Source: Lenzites betulinus (lineage: Eukaryota; Basidiomycota; Agaricomycetes; Polyporales; Polyporaceae). Taken from it: DNA of 64,000 nt. Of this stretch, positions 42,841-53,571 are shown in pieces; position 1 is the stretch's first letter; the number at the start of each line of letters is the position of its first letter. The position numbers and the translations under genes were made by a program. The notes under the pieces are model-generated. The model saw only the letters and a list, made by a program, of their open reading frames with translations, was not told where the DNA came from and made no database searches. The stretch is taken from the NCBI GenBank assembly GCA_022264855.1, contig JABYQU010000058.1:62001-126000 (forward strand), in the 5' to 3' direction.

Positions 42841-45213
42841 ATGACCTCTCTGCATGGACTCGTATCCACACTCTATACTGTGCCTGGTGCTGCCCTGCGC
42901 TTAACTCCTGCGCTTGTCTCACGCTTCGTACAGCTGGCAGAGGTCTTCCGGCCGTCCATTCTCTATGCACAAACACCGTCTTGGGATCCCCGGTGTACGC
43001 CTGCTACTCTTCCTGTCAATGTCCTGTTATTCCTGGCTGCACGGCTACAAGTAACTCAGGATGACATCACGGTGCTTTGGGATGCGCTTGGGGAGGAGAT
43101 ATGGCAAGACTATGCCTACCGCCCAGAGGAGTATTCGGACGATGGGGGGATGGACGACGAATCAGAACGTATGGCGCAGCATCTTGTTAGCCCATATGTA
43201 CGTATGCTTGATGAAGTCGCACAGACATGCTCGCTTTGTACGTTTCAATATGAAGGGTTGTTTGTCTTCCTATTAAACTTGTCCTAATCCTATTCCCTCG
43301 CCCTTGGCCTGGTCTATTAGCTGAGTTGATGTTCTACCCGCCTGTCAAGCACTGCAATGACCCGGATTGCCCCGGGCATAGCCTTCTGCGTATGAAGTGT
43401 GCCCCAAAGGCTGTTTCTGTGTTCACTCTTGCATCTGGTGTATGTGAAGGGTTTGCGATCCAGCTATATTGCGCCGGTGCGTTCATTAAAGGTTCTACCA
43501 TCCGAACCCGTACATTCTAAGCTCTGTTTGTACGGTTTCAGATTGCAACACCACCTACTATCCAAACTACAGTGTTCGAAACCATACTCGAACATACTAC
43601 ACAATTCCCCCTGGGGTCATTCAAATCAGCGATCATGGCTATGTCGAGACCCGTCTAATCAGCCTATTTACAACACTATCCCTTCTTTCCTGGACGTCTG
43701 CAACCAATGCAGCAGCGGTGTATCATCAATCCCTTTCACAGCTCCCTGATGATCTTCAAGATGAGCCCCGGTTCCAACTCCGCGCTGAGCACATATGGGA
43801 CGGCTTTGTTCTCCACGCACTCATCAAAGATGCCAATCGAACTGGCGCATTTCTCCGTCTTCCTCAACATGGCGACCAGAAGGATCGATTTCAATCTGCA
43901 ATGTCTGCCCGCAATGATAGAATACGGTGTGGGGGAACACCTGAGTACTCACACTTCTGTACGAAGTGTGTGCGCCCATTCAGAGACTCTAATTCCGTCA
44001 CTCGTAAGACCCTCTGAGTCTCTTTTCCCCTACAGATTATATACTCACATTTATTTTAACAGACTTTGTCGATTGCATCGTTACAGATGGCATTGAGATT
44101 GGGCGGCCATGTTGTGGCGTGCGACACTGCCACGAACCTCTCGACAGTGTTCACCATCGCTTTTGCTATCTGCACCGAGACGAACTCAAGCTGTGCGCTG
44201 TAGAGGGGTGCAACTCGATGCATGATTCTGGGTTCAAGACTTGTGCAGTGCACCGCGCCGTTGAACAACACCACAATACTATTGGAAAGGCGGTCTTCAC
44301 TCTTCGTGGTCGCACTCTGCGCTTGGAGGAGACAGAGATGTCAGTGCCTGTAGCTGGTATCTTGTTAGACAACCCCGATACTCAAGATGGCGATGGTCGA
44401 AGTGAGGTGTGTTAGTGCAGCTCTGCATGTACATATTTCGTAAGCAGGCACTAACGTCTCACAGCCTCTATCTACTCCAGACTCTGCCGGCGCTGGGTTG
44501 CCGATGCCTGTGGCATCACAGGATATCAACCCCTCTACCACAGATACCGCTCCCTGTCCACAGAAGACTCTTGATGGCAATCAGCGCATCATCGCTCGGT
44601 TTGGACGACGCCGCACCCACAACGAACAACTGATGCTGCGCCCGTGCGGTATTATTCTACGGCGCGAGACATTTTACGGTTCAGAGACAACACCCCAGGT
44701 TGTTGTATGTGCTTATCAATTACATCTCTCATATTATACACTAACTTGCTCCTGTTGTGGTACTAGGACATGCTACGAAAGACGTTCTTGGTACCAGGCT
44801 CCCTTCCCCGGTATATGTGGTACGACAACAACTGCGGCCTGTGGAAGCACCTTAACGCTACTCCTGGGGAAACCCTGCACCATCACATTGGCCTTCCGGT
44901 AGATGTCTTCCACTGGACGTGCAAGCACAAGAAGAATGACGTTGCATGCTCAATCCACTGCAACCCTCATCGCTTCAAGGAGCTCCTGGACGATCACGGT
45001 AATTGGTACTTCAACTCTTCTGCAGCCGAGCAAACCAACGTTTGGGCAGGGGGGTACGGTAATATTATCAGAGAGATGGGTGCAGTAAAGGCCGATTTCT
45101 TTCTCGATGAGATGATTTTACTCCGCAATGAGGTCACTCGTGCCCGGTTGGAACGGGAAGGATGTAGGCCAGGATACAGGCCGGGTTTGCGATTTGGCAA
45201 TGTCTCATGCTAG
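42841..45213 (+). CDS. CxC5/CxC6 cysteine-cluster protein associated with KDZ transposases
   Basis: Six exons (42841-43237, 43321-43476, 43542-44003, 44063-44406, 44465-44704, 44767-45213) sum to 2046 nt, 681 aa. All splice sites are GT-AG and every junction keeps frame. CxC5 region: CNDPDCPGHSLL, then IQLYCADCNTTYYPNYSV across an intron and LSWTSATNAAAVYHQS. CxC6 region: CCGVRHCHEPL, FCYLHRDELKLCAVEGC, GFKTCAVHRAVEQHHN. The C-terminal part has RFGRRRTHNEQLMLRPCGII, YDNNCGLWKHL, DVFHWTCKHK, CNPHRFKELL and FNSSAAEQTNVWAGGY. The YDNNC and AEQTNVW positions recall the second Asp and the Glu of KDZ-type RNase H folds; I see no clear first Asp. It is likely the mobility protein of F or a relic of one. 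Confidence 0.88.
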
Positions 45214-45369
45214 CATCAAGTGTATTTACATTGTCTATGGCAGCTCTTTATCGACGGCGAAGGAGGGGCGTACTCGGGCATGCTCTGACTTAGGAATGAC
45301 TGCGATGCGCGTGGGAGGCCGACGCAGGCGCATACAAATGCGCACAATCGTTTGGGACGAAGCTGAGTA

Positions 45370-46130
45370 ATGCAGCTCAGCCTCCTTGACGCGGTGGACA
45401 TGCGCCTGTTTGAGGATATAGAGCCTTGGCTATCAGACAAGTTGAGCGACTCGGACAACGAGTCTGAGGGGAAGATCACCGGTGGGAGGAGGTGTGGACT
45501 GGTAGCCTGCGCCGACGGCGACATGTTTGGCCCGCTGAGGTCGATGGTATGGTCATTGTCGGTTTGTAGCGACAACCGAGGTGGCTCCTCGATCTTGGGG
45601 GGCTCGCCCTCGTACTCATGGGTAGAATACGGCGACGAGGCCCTGTCCACCGCCGTAAGCGGTCATCGGGCCCGTGCTAAGGTCGTCCTCGTCCAGGGTG
45701 AGCTCGTCGGCGTCGATGTCCGCGTCCTCGGGCTCCGCGTCGGCATCGTCCGGGCCGTGCGTGCGCTTGGGACGCTGCTGCGGGGAGGAGGGCGCGGAGG
45801 AGGTGCCTTTGTTCTTCGCGGCGCGGGCGGCGGCGAAGATGTCGCGCATCACGTCGTTTGCGGAGATGAAGGAGGGCGTCTGGGTGAAGGGGAGCCGCTT
45901 GGTGGGCGTGGAGGGGTCGGCGGGGACGGATACGGTGCGCTGGAAGCCCTCTGTTACGCCTGTGGGGGAGAGGGTTCGGAGGTGAGACGGGCTGGGAAGG
46001 AGAGGGGGGGGGAAGACGCACTTTTGCGGACGCGGGAGCCTACGTTGCGCAGCTGGAGGAGCGTGTCCTCGTCGACACTTGGGTTTGTGTTAAAGCAGGA
46101 AGAAGAAGCAGTAGACAGTTGCGTACTAGT
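45370..46130 (-). pseudogene. Captured host-gene exon fragment, unknown protein
   Basis: A minus-strand exon pair reads EDTLLQLRNVGSRVRKS, a GT-AG intron of about 60 nt (near 45960-46020), then VTEGFQRTVSVPADPSTPTK, NDVMRDIFAAARAAKNKGTS and an acidic stretch (DADAEPEDADIDADELTLDE). It then drifts into sequence without support. The exon quality is high but the gene is cut on both sides. I do not recognise the family. It may or may not derive from the same gene as the adjacent PSD2-like piece. Confidence 0.45.
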
Positions 46131-46399
46131 CGCCCGCTGCGCCGATCTTCTCTGTCTCGCCAGCGCACCAATCGGCCCCCAGCCCAGGTCCGAGCTCCGG
46201 CCGCCCGCCAGAGCAGCAGGACCCTTCCACCATGTCGCCCGCGAGCTCGAGTAGTCGGCCCACTGATGAGCGCCCGCCGCCGACGAGCTCTGGCAGTTCT
46301 TCAACTCGCCGCCCTCGCCCAGGTCCTCCGTCAGCCCGACGTCCACGCACAGCGCGCCCGCGGGCCCCACCAGAACGAGTCGACGGTCTCGTGCGAGAG

Positions 46400-47270
46400 C
46401 GTCGAGCCGAGCGAGTCGAGCATCGACGTGAGCTCGAGGTGCGAGATCGTGCCGTTGTCGTCCGTGTCGTACTGCTTGAGGTACACGCGCCAGAACTTCT
46501 GGCGGAGCGCGTCGTACGGCTGGTACTTTGCCCTGCCGCGACAGTCAGTACGGACGCGCACACGGGACCGCGCACGCTCACCTGAATGTGATCGGTCTTC
46601 TCGTCCGCCTTTGGTGCGTTCTCCAGCAGGCCGGCGACATCAAAGGACGTGTCGCCGACGTGGTGGTTCGACGAGAGCTTGTCCCAGTCGAGGGCGGGCG
46701 ATCGGGGTTGTGCCTCCGGAGGGGGACGGGGACAGCACGCCCGAAGTGCTGGCCGCAGTCGCGGACCCGGACGCGGGCGTCGAGGCGCTCCCGCCGGCCA
46801 TCGTCGAGTCGAACGAGGCCGACCGCGGAGTGCTCGCGCGTTTCGGGAGCATCTTCGGGATGCTGAATCCGGGCGATGGCGGCTTGGACGCCTGCTGGGT
46901 CTTCGTCACCGCGGCGGGCGTGGGTGTCACGGGGGTCTTTACAGACGCGGCTGCGCGCGGGGAGGGCTGCTCGATGAGCGCGGCGCCGTCCTGCGCGAAG
47001 CCCTGCGAGGGCGGAATGTAAGACTTGCGAGGTGGCTGCCGGGATCCGGGCCGTCCTCGTCCTCGTCTTCGCTGTTCGTCTCGCCCTCGTCGGAGCTCAG
47101 TCCGTCGTCTTCGTACTGCGGACCCTCCTGGTTGGAGCGGATGGTGCCGATGCCCTCGGTCTGTGTGCATGGTCAGCACGGGCGTCGCATGAAGCAACGC
47201 GGGGGTGCACGGAGAACGTGCAGACGGTAATGAAGGCGATATGAAGGCGGACGTACCGGGGCAGCGGACA
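46400..47270 (-). pseudogene. Captured fragment of PSD2-type phosphatidylserine decarboxylase
   Basis: On the minus strand: an acidic linker (EGIGTIRSNQEGPQYEDDG), a basic/proline linker (RKSYIPPSQGFAQDGAALIE), then LDWDKLSSNHHVGDTSFDVA (a C2-domain strand pair) and YQPYDALRQKFWRVYLKQYD followed by TDDNGTISHLELTSMLDSLG (EF-hand). This order matches the C2-EF-hand part of fungal Psd2. Frames change twice, most of the second C2 domain is missing and no catalytic decarboxylase domain (LGST) follows. It is thus a non-functional transduplicated piece inside F. Confidence 0.6.
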
Positions 47271-47399
47271 CGAAGCGCTGTGCGACTGGCGTTGCGCACC
47301 GGCGGTTGGGTCGGGGAGGAAGGGTAGTGGCGAGGTCGAACGACGCTCCGTGCTCGACGAGGCCTTCACCGCGCTCGTGTCGCTTCCTCCTTGGCGATA

Positions 47400-49257
47400 G
47401 GCTAGCACTGCGCCGTTTGCGCGCGTCGCGTCGTGCAGGACGTGGTCGAAGTCGCGCTACGGGCCACGCGCGTGGGTGAGAACACACCGGTCATGTGACC
47501 ACTGCGCGCTGTCAACAACGGAGAACGTCTGAGTGACGGGAGGTTTGTCCGCCGGACATGTCCGCGGACAGTCCGGCGGACAAAGACGCTAGTCACATAT
47601 CCAGTCACTGTGACTTTGGATAGCTTTTCCTTGTCAAAGAGGGCGCTTGTTCACGCGCACGCAGCGTATTGTGCCTCTGCTAAGCCTTTGTTGAAACATC
47701 TGAGAATAATACTATTGATCGGATCTAGAGTGGCTTTTTAATAGAGTATAGACCTGTATAGAAGTATTGAGTACTACTAGTAACTACTTAGTAGCTTCAA
47801 TACTATGTAACCGGTGGTTAGTACGGTCACTATTTGGTACAATTACCTTGAAGTCAAGCTTGGATATATTACGCCTACTTATATTAAAGCTTGATTATTA
47901 TCTATGCAAACATGATTTTTTGTAAAGTGATCTGACGGCCACTATCAGTGTACGGTGAACCTAAGTAATGGGCATATATAGACGCCCTGTGTGACAAGGC
48001 AGCGCCGGAGTACTCAGGCGTCTATGCCCGCGGATTGTCCGCCGGACTTGTCCGCGGACAAACCTCCCCGTGGCTCTTACTTTCTGCAACAACGCGCGCA
48101 GGCGCCCGTGCACACCGGTCATGTGACCGCTGCGCGCTGTCAACAACGCGCGCAGGCGCCCGTGCGCGCGTATAAGCCTGCACGGCCATCGTCCACGCCG
48201 ACCCCCGCGTCCCTCCCCGCCCTTCCCTGTTTATTTTGACGGCCGCATGGATGCTCCACCATGGTGCGGCATGCATCGTGGTGGAGCACTCATGGGGTAT
48301 GCCCACAGCACCTGCCCGCCTCTGCTGCCCCCCACCCCCACCCCTTCATGCATTTGGCTGCCGCCGCTGGTTGGCGCCGCACATGCGCCTGCCCGCGATG
48401 GGCAGTACCACGGCCCTACGATGGCGTGGGCGCATGGTGCACGCCCTACCGCCGCGGAGGCCCCCATCCCTGCGCCTGCCCGCGATGGGCCGTACCACGG
48501 CCCAATGATGGCGTGGGCGCAGGGGTCCATCACCCCCCTCCGAACGCCCTGGGCCGCCGCTACATGCTTGCTGACTTCGTTGCGCCACAGGGCGGAATTA
48601 ACTGCTGCTTCCTGACAACGCACCTCACCCGCCTGCCCACAATGCGCGACCACAATGCAAAGCGCCCGGAAAGCAGCTTTAGCCACGCCGACGATATCTG
48701 GAGCGAGTCCGGGCGACCGAGCAATGCTCTGACCGACGACACAAGCGTCGCCGCTATGACCGAACCAGCTCGAGAGCGAGCGCGCGGAGTTCGAGACGCG
48801 GCTGCAGGCGATCGCGGTGTACGCATCCGAGCGCATCCAGCAGCGGGCTGACCGCCGTCGCTATAACGTACGCTTCCTGCTCCTCGTTTGTACAATGCAT
48901 GATTCTCACAGGGTCCTAGTGCACCACCCGTCCCCGTTGTGTCTGTTACGGCGGCTGCCCCAGCCTCGACCTCGTCCTCACGTCGACGTCCTTCCGGTGC
49001 ACCTCATCCTGCACCTCGTGGACGCGCCCGCGGCCGTCGCGGCCGTCGAGAACGCTGGCAGCGTCTTTGTGGGGCCGTTCTAACACGAACGCAGGCAAGG
49101 GGGTGGATAAGCATTGTTGTACATAGCACCCCGCGGGTGCATCAGCACGGTGTGTGCCATTGTCTGGGTGCACATGAACGGATGCATCGGCATCCAGGCT
49201 CGCGTGCTGCATTGTGATACAAAACAAGATGGGGATAGCTTGCGTACGTATGTCTAG
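47400..49257. other. Repeat-rich and fragmentary stretch of F
   Basis: Holds two diverged direct copies of ACACCGGTCATGTGACC.CTGCGCGCTGTCAACAACG split by more than 600 bp (near 47487 and 48113), GTCCGCCGGAC palindromes at both places, and two copies of CCTGCCCGCGATGGGC near 48387 and 48476. A short exon-like plus-strand piece at about 48769-48860 reads QLESERAEFETRLQAIAVYA. No complete gene is seen. Confidence 0.5.
47544..47584. repeat. Nested palindrome in F
   Basis: Arms TTTGTCCGCCGGAC and GTCCGGCGGACAAA (14 bp, perfect) enclose ATGTCCGCGGACA, itself containing the palindrome TGTCCGCGGACA. A related unit lies at 48037-48062. Confidence 0.75.
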
Positions 49258-50494
49258 CTACTCATCCCCTGCCAGCGTGAGATCAATCTCGACCCTCTCT
49301 ACCTCAACCCTCTCTACCTTGATTGGCATGGGCTGCATCGCATGCCCCCCGTCACTGATGGAGCTAGCAGGTGATTCGGAGTGTCCAAGGGCATTGGCAG
49401 CGCGGATGCGTGCAAGAATAGTGGGGTCCCACACAAACGTGTCCGGCGCGGCGTGAGCGGACTCTTGAGAGCTGAGCAGTGAACCAACAGACAGGGGGCC
49501 TGAGAACAGGAGGCTCGAAGAGGATGAGCCTGCGGAGGAGGACCCCGAGGATGAGGAGCCTAGCGACGGTGACCTGATAGACAGAGATGAAGAGCCCAAG
49601 GGTAGCAGCGATGACAGAGGGCCTGAGACAATAGCAAGGGGAGAATGAGCAGTTGAGGCACTGATTGCCATCAGCAGCTGGTGGCGCTCATCTTCGTCGT
49701 TCTGCGAGTAAATGAAGGGTATGGGGCGCCCCATAGATTGAGATGGTGTGGCACGGTGGGCCGATGATTGCGGGCGTTCAGCCTTGGAGGCATGGATGGC
49801 CATCGTAAGCTGCTCATCCTCCTCTGTGTCTGTTCTGGAGTACACGTATGCCGACGTGTTCGTGCTGAAGGAACTCATCAGGGCAATCGGACAAAGAACT
49901 TATGAGCCGGCATACCTTTGGCCTTCCGCAGCATATCTTACGATCGGGCGTGCAGCAGATGACCCCGCTGGCATACCAAGCTGCATGAGGGCCTGGGGGT
50001 GTAGTGCTTGATGACGACCACACCCTCCGGCAATCTGGCAGTGTTTGCTGCACATGGATCGCCCGCAGGCACCTGATACACACCGGTCCATACATGTGTC
50101 TATAGAACACTTAAATGTACGGCGGTATGGACGAGGCTTTGGCGGTGGCAGAGGTGGGGAGAGACGCGATCCAGGAGGATTGAGGCTTTCGTTGACCCAC
50201 GCATGAAAGTAATTGTGAATAGGGTCACCGTACTGATCATGCGGGTGGTGCTATTAAATGTATGTCTTAGCCATGCTGCCGCTGTACTCCAAAGATACGT
50301 ACCGATGCAAATGCTCGTCCGTTATTAGGGCAACCAATTCGATTGACGGTCTTGATGGGCAAGGCCTCGCCGCAGTAGCCACAGTTGATATAGGAGGTAA
50401 GTAGGGGACCCCATTGGCTAAGCTTGGTATACATTGTGCTGTGTGAGTAGTGGATGGAGGAAGGATGGTATCGCGGGGGAGGAGAATGGTGCAT
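49258..50494 (-). CDS. F cargo protein: GRF-like finger, tandem UIMs and SUMO-interacting-like tail
   Basis: Three exons (50303-50494, 49916-50250, 49258-49873) sum to 1143 nt, 380 aa; a second in-frame ATG at 50434 is an alternative start. N-terminus: CGYCGEALPIKTVNRIGC, NNGRAFAS and NYFHAW resemble a GRF-type zinc finger. A Cys/His cluster follows (CSIDTCMDRCVSGACGRSMC, CSKHCQIAGGCGRH). Then EEDEQLTMAIHASKAE fits the ubiquitin-interacting motif (acidic, hydrophobic-x-x-Ala-x-x-x-Ser-x-x-acidic) and EDERHQLLMAISASTAH nearly does. After a Ser-rich stretch the C-terminus is VERVEIDLTLAGDE, a SUMO-interacting-like motif with acidic tail. A role linking the element to host ubiquitin/SUMO signalling is inference. 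The second intron is only 42 nt. Confidence 0.7.
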
Positions 50495-50754
50495 CCATTT
50501 CGTGCCTGCTCCGCAAGTCTTTATAGCCCACCGGAATGGTTGATTTTGACTTCACACTGGCAGAATCACAACCTGAACATGATGACATCATGGCGTCAAT
50601 GCGCCTCCTCAGGCCTTCAGGCCTCAGTCACAACGTAAAATGAACACATAGCAAAAACGGACGCGGTTCTATACAGTTCTACTTGGGTACAGGATACAAT
50701 ATTGGTACTGAGGAGTGGGATAGGTTGTATGTATACGGCGACAAAGCTCAAGGC

Positions 50755-51346
50755 CTACTCGTCAAATCCTATCGAAGGAGAGGGGAGGAGGAACTCGGGC
50801 TGTGGCTTCTCTGGGCTTTCGAAAAGGCTAGAAAATGACGAAAGTGTTGCATCTGTAATCGATGGAGAGAGGGGAGGTGTTGAAATAATAGCGGCATACG
50901 CAGCACGAATCCTAGCTAGCTCCTCATCCAAGGCTACCTCGACACTGTCATCGCATAGCTCGCATAAACAGATCCCCCGGTCGCAAAGCTCCCAACACTC
51001 CATGCGTCGCTTCTTGGGTTCTGGGCCTTGAGAGCCACCGGAGTGAGTACGACTTCTTTTGCGAGGGTGAGTGGTGACCAGACCCCGCAAGTGACTAGAT
51101 GAACCCGAGGTCGAAGCAATTGCTGGAGAGAGAGGACGATGACTGGGACTAGACAGATCCATAACGGCCCCAGTACTAGAGTAGCGAGCAGAACCAGGGT
51201 GTTGCAATTTTGGAGAAGCCTGAGACATGCCAGTGAGGGGCCGTCGGGGCATAGGCTTGACCGCCCTTGCAACTTGGCTGGTTCTATTAGCATACATAGG
51301 GAATATCGATATGCACTGCGCGATACCTATTAATCTTGTCTGACAT
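50755..51346 (-). CDS. F cargo protein with small Cys cluster
   Basis: Two exons: 51327-51346 (MSDKINR) and 50755-51283, joined over a 43-nt intron, 549 nt and 182 aa. A basic Ser/Pro-rich N-terminal half carries PRKRSRTHSGG and PEPKKRRMECWELC, a likely nuclear localisation signal. CWELCDRGICLCELC is a compact Cys cluster; the C-terminal part is DEELARIRAAYAAI plus an acidic/Pro tail. It shares the LARIRAA(N/Y)A motif with the neighbour at 49258 (ILARIRAANALG), hinting at common origin. No known family. Confidence 0.6.
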
Positions 51347-51569
51347 AGCTTGTGCCGGTAGTACTAGTAAGTCCTTGGCCTGGGGTGGTGGTAACGATGT
51401 ACTCAAGAGATGGCCAGTAGAACGTGTGTGGCTTGGCATGATTAGATGACGGTGACGGGAGAGGTTGAGAATGGGCGCCAGAACACCCATCAAACCCAAC
51501 GTATTCTTTGATCCAGCGTTCACAATTGGTTTATACATATACACATCGATAAGAGGCCGATGAACATGT

Positions 51570-53308
51570 CTATCTACATTTCTCGTCCTTGCGTCTGTGT
51601 GCGGGACGTGCCTGCCATCCTGATAGTGCCTCGCGTGCTACAACCCATAGACCAGACGCCGTGCGCGGTAGGCTCCGTATACGCTCGCGCTCTTCTTCAC
51701 CCGAAGCCCGCCATGCACAAAGATTGCGCGAGTACGTTGTATGGACGTATCGACCTGAACCGAATATTGTTTCGAATTGGGTCCTGACGGGGACAGCCTT
51801 GTCAGCGTAGATGAGCTCAAATGCTTTAGCGACATCACGGGCATAAAGTCCGTCTGGCCACGAGGATTGTGTCACTGCTGGAGGTAGGTAAACGCGGCCA
51901 TTCTCCCACAGTGCATCGTAGACGTGTTCAGGTGGGCTGGGGGACAGGGGCAAGGTGGACGGGCCTGCCTGCAGAGACGGAATCTGAGCCAAGACAAGGT
52001 CTAGAGTGTTGTCGAGAGCTGGCTGGTTATTGGACGTGGGCAGGGATTGCGGTGATGTCCCATGCACGGCAGATAGAGAGACCGTAGCTGAGCATAGATC
52101 AAGGCCAAGTCCCAGAGGATCAGAGACATGATTGGGATGTGAGTCGGCAACATGAAGGGGATCTGAGATGTAGGTCGTAAAGAGGTCGGTGAATGACGGC
52201 AGAGAAGACATAGAGCCTGGTGATGATAGTGAACTTGGGGGTGTTGTTGCCTCAGACATAGCAGATGGGCTGAGAGTGCTGCGAGTGCGACCCCATAGGC
52301 TGTGAGCTGTGCGATGGGGGGAGACATGGGATGGCACTGCTGGGCTGCGGTGGGAGGCACCATGCCGAGCAATCGCATGATGGCGCTCGTCTAGCAGAGA
52401 CTCTTCCGCAGCGCGTTTACGCCCAGGAGTAAGTGATACGAGCAGCGGAGAGGGGCTGAAGACACTGAGTGGGTCATCTACGGTTTTGACGATGTCGTTG
52501 AATTGAATGCAGTGCTTGACACCGTCCTTCCGTAGCAATATCTTCTGACGCGACCTGACCTTGAGGATGTGGTCGACGTTGGTGACCCGCCATGATGTTG
52601 CTCGTGGGACCCACTGCTCGTACTTGCCCAGACAATCCATCTGGAGACGCGCGAGATGATGATCTGATTGTTGGGCGAAGTTCAACATCGGGAAACCGGC
52701 GATGCCTTGCAGGTCCCAGATGTCCGGAGGTTGTCCATCCTGTAATGCTAAGCTACAGCGAGTGTACAACAAAGAAGATTTGGAGCACATACCTTGAGCC
52801 ACACAACCAACTCCACAGAGTGTTTGTATGCTGCAAGATTGGTGCGCCGAAGTTGACGGGCCGTCCGATTCTCCCTCTCTACCTCGGCAAGTCTATCCCA
52901 CTCCTTCTCAAAGTCGGGTGCCATCTGCGTGCGGAATTGATGTGTCGCCAGCTGTGATTCATGACTGAGAGGGATTTGAGAGGGAGGCAGTTGTGGCGAT
53001 TGCAGAATGGGTGTATAAATGAAAGTCGGGGTAGTATGAACTGGGGATAGCAATGTTGTTGACACCTCAGGGTGGCGCGGTGGTATCACAGGAGGCGGGC
53101 GGGTCAGGGCAGCAGGATGCGGTGGTAGCGCCACCTGGGATTGGCCTTGATGAATGTTTCTGTGCGAGGGCTGTGCGCACAGTTCATTCCTCTCGAGGCA
53201 ACACGGCTTGCAGAGCTGAAACGTGCACTTCAGCGCGATGTTACGGTGCTCACACCCTGGATTGCTACAGGTGATGCTGGCCGCAAATCTGACTAAAGGT
53301 GTTGCCAT
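51570..53308 (-). CDS. F cargo protein: N-terminal Cys/His cluster, conserved basidiomycete transposon-associated type
   Basis: Two exons, 52793-53308 and 51570-52739, 1686 nt, 561 aa, joined over a 53-nt intron. Start chosen at MATPLVRFAA (53308). The N-terminal CSNPGCEHRNIALKC, CKPCCLERNELCAQPSHRNI is a Cys/His cluster. FEKEWDRLAEVERENRTARQ and SVELVVWLKDGQPPDIWDLQ follow, then a middle low-complexity region. The C-terminal domain has LYARDVAKAFELIY and FETIFGSGRYVHTTYSRNLC. I recall similar proteins next to transposons in Agaricomycetes, without assigned function. DNA binding through the cluster is inference. Confidence 0.65.
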
Positions 53309-53571
53309 AGGGTGTGTTATGCTCAGGAGGATGCCGGTAAGCAGGGCCGACAGACAGGAACAAGGGGAGCAGTCACATAAATTCAAGCGGAGGCGTCGTA
53401 CTACGAGACGTGCCAGGCCAAAGGGCCAGCCACCGTCACACCTTGCATCGGGCCAACAAGCGTCTATTTACAACGGTGCTCGGGTCCGCTTCGGCATGGT
53501 GCGGCACGGTGCCCCCGATCACAGTGCCCCCGGGGGCACCGGGGGTACTTTCGAATACGCGTATATTCTGG

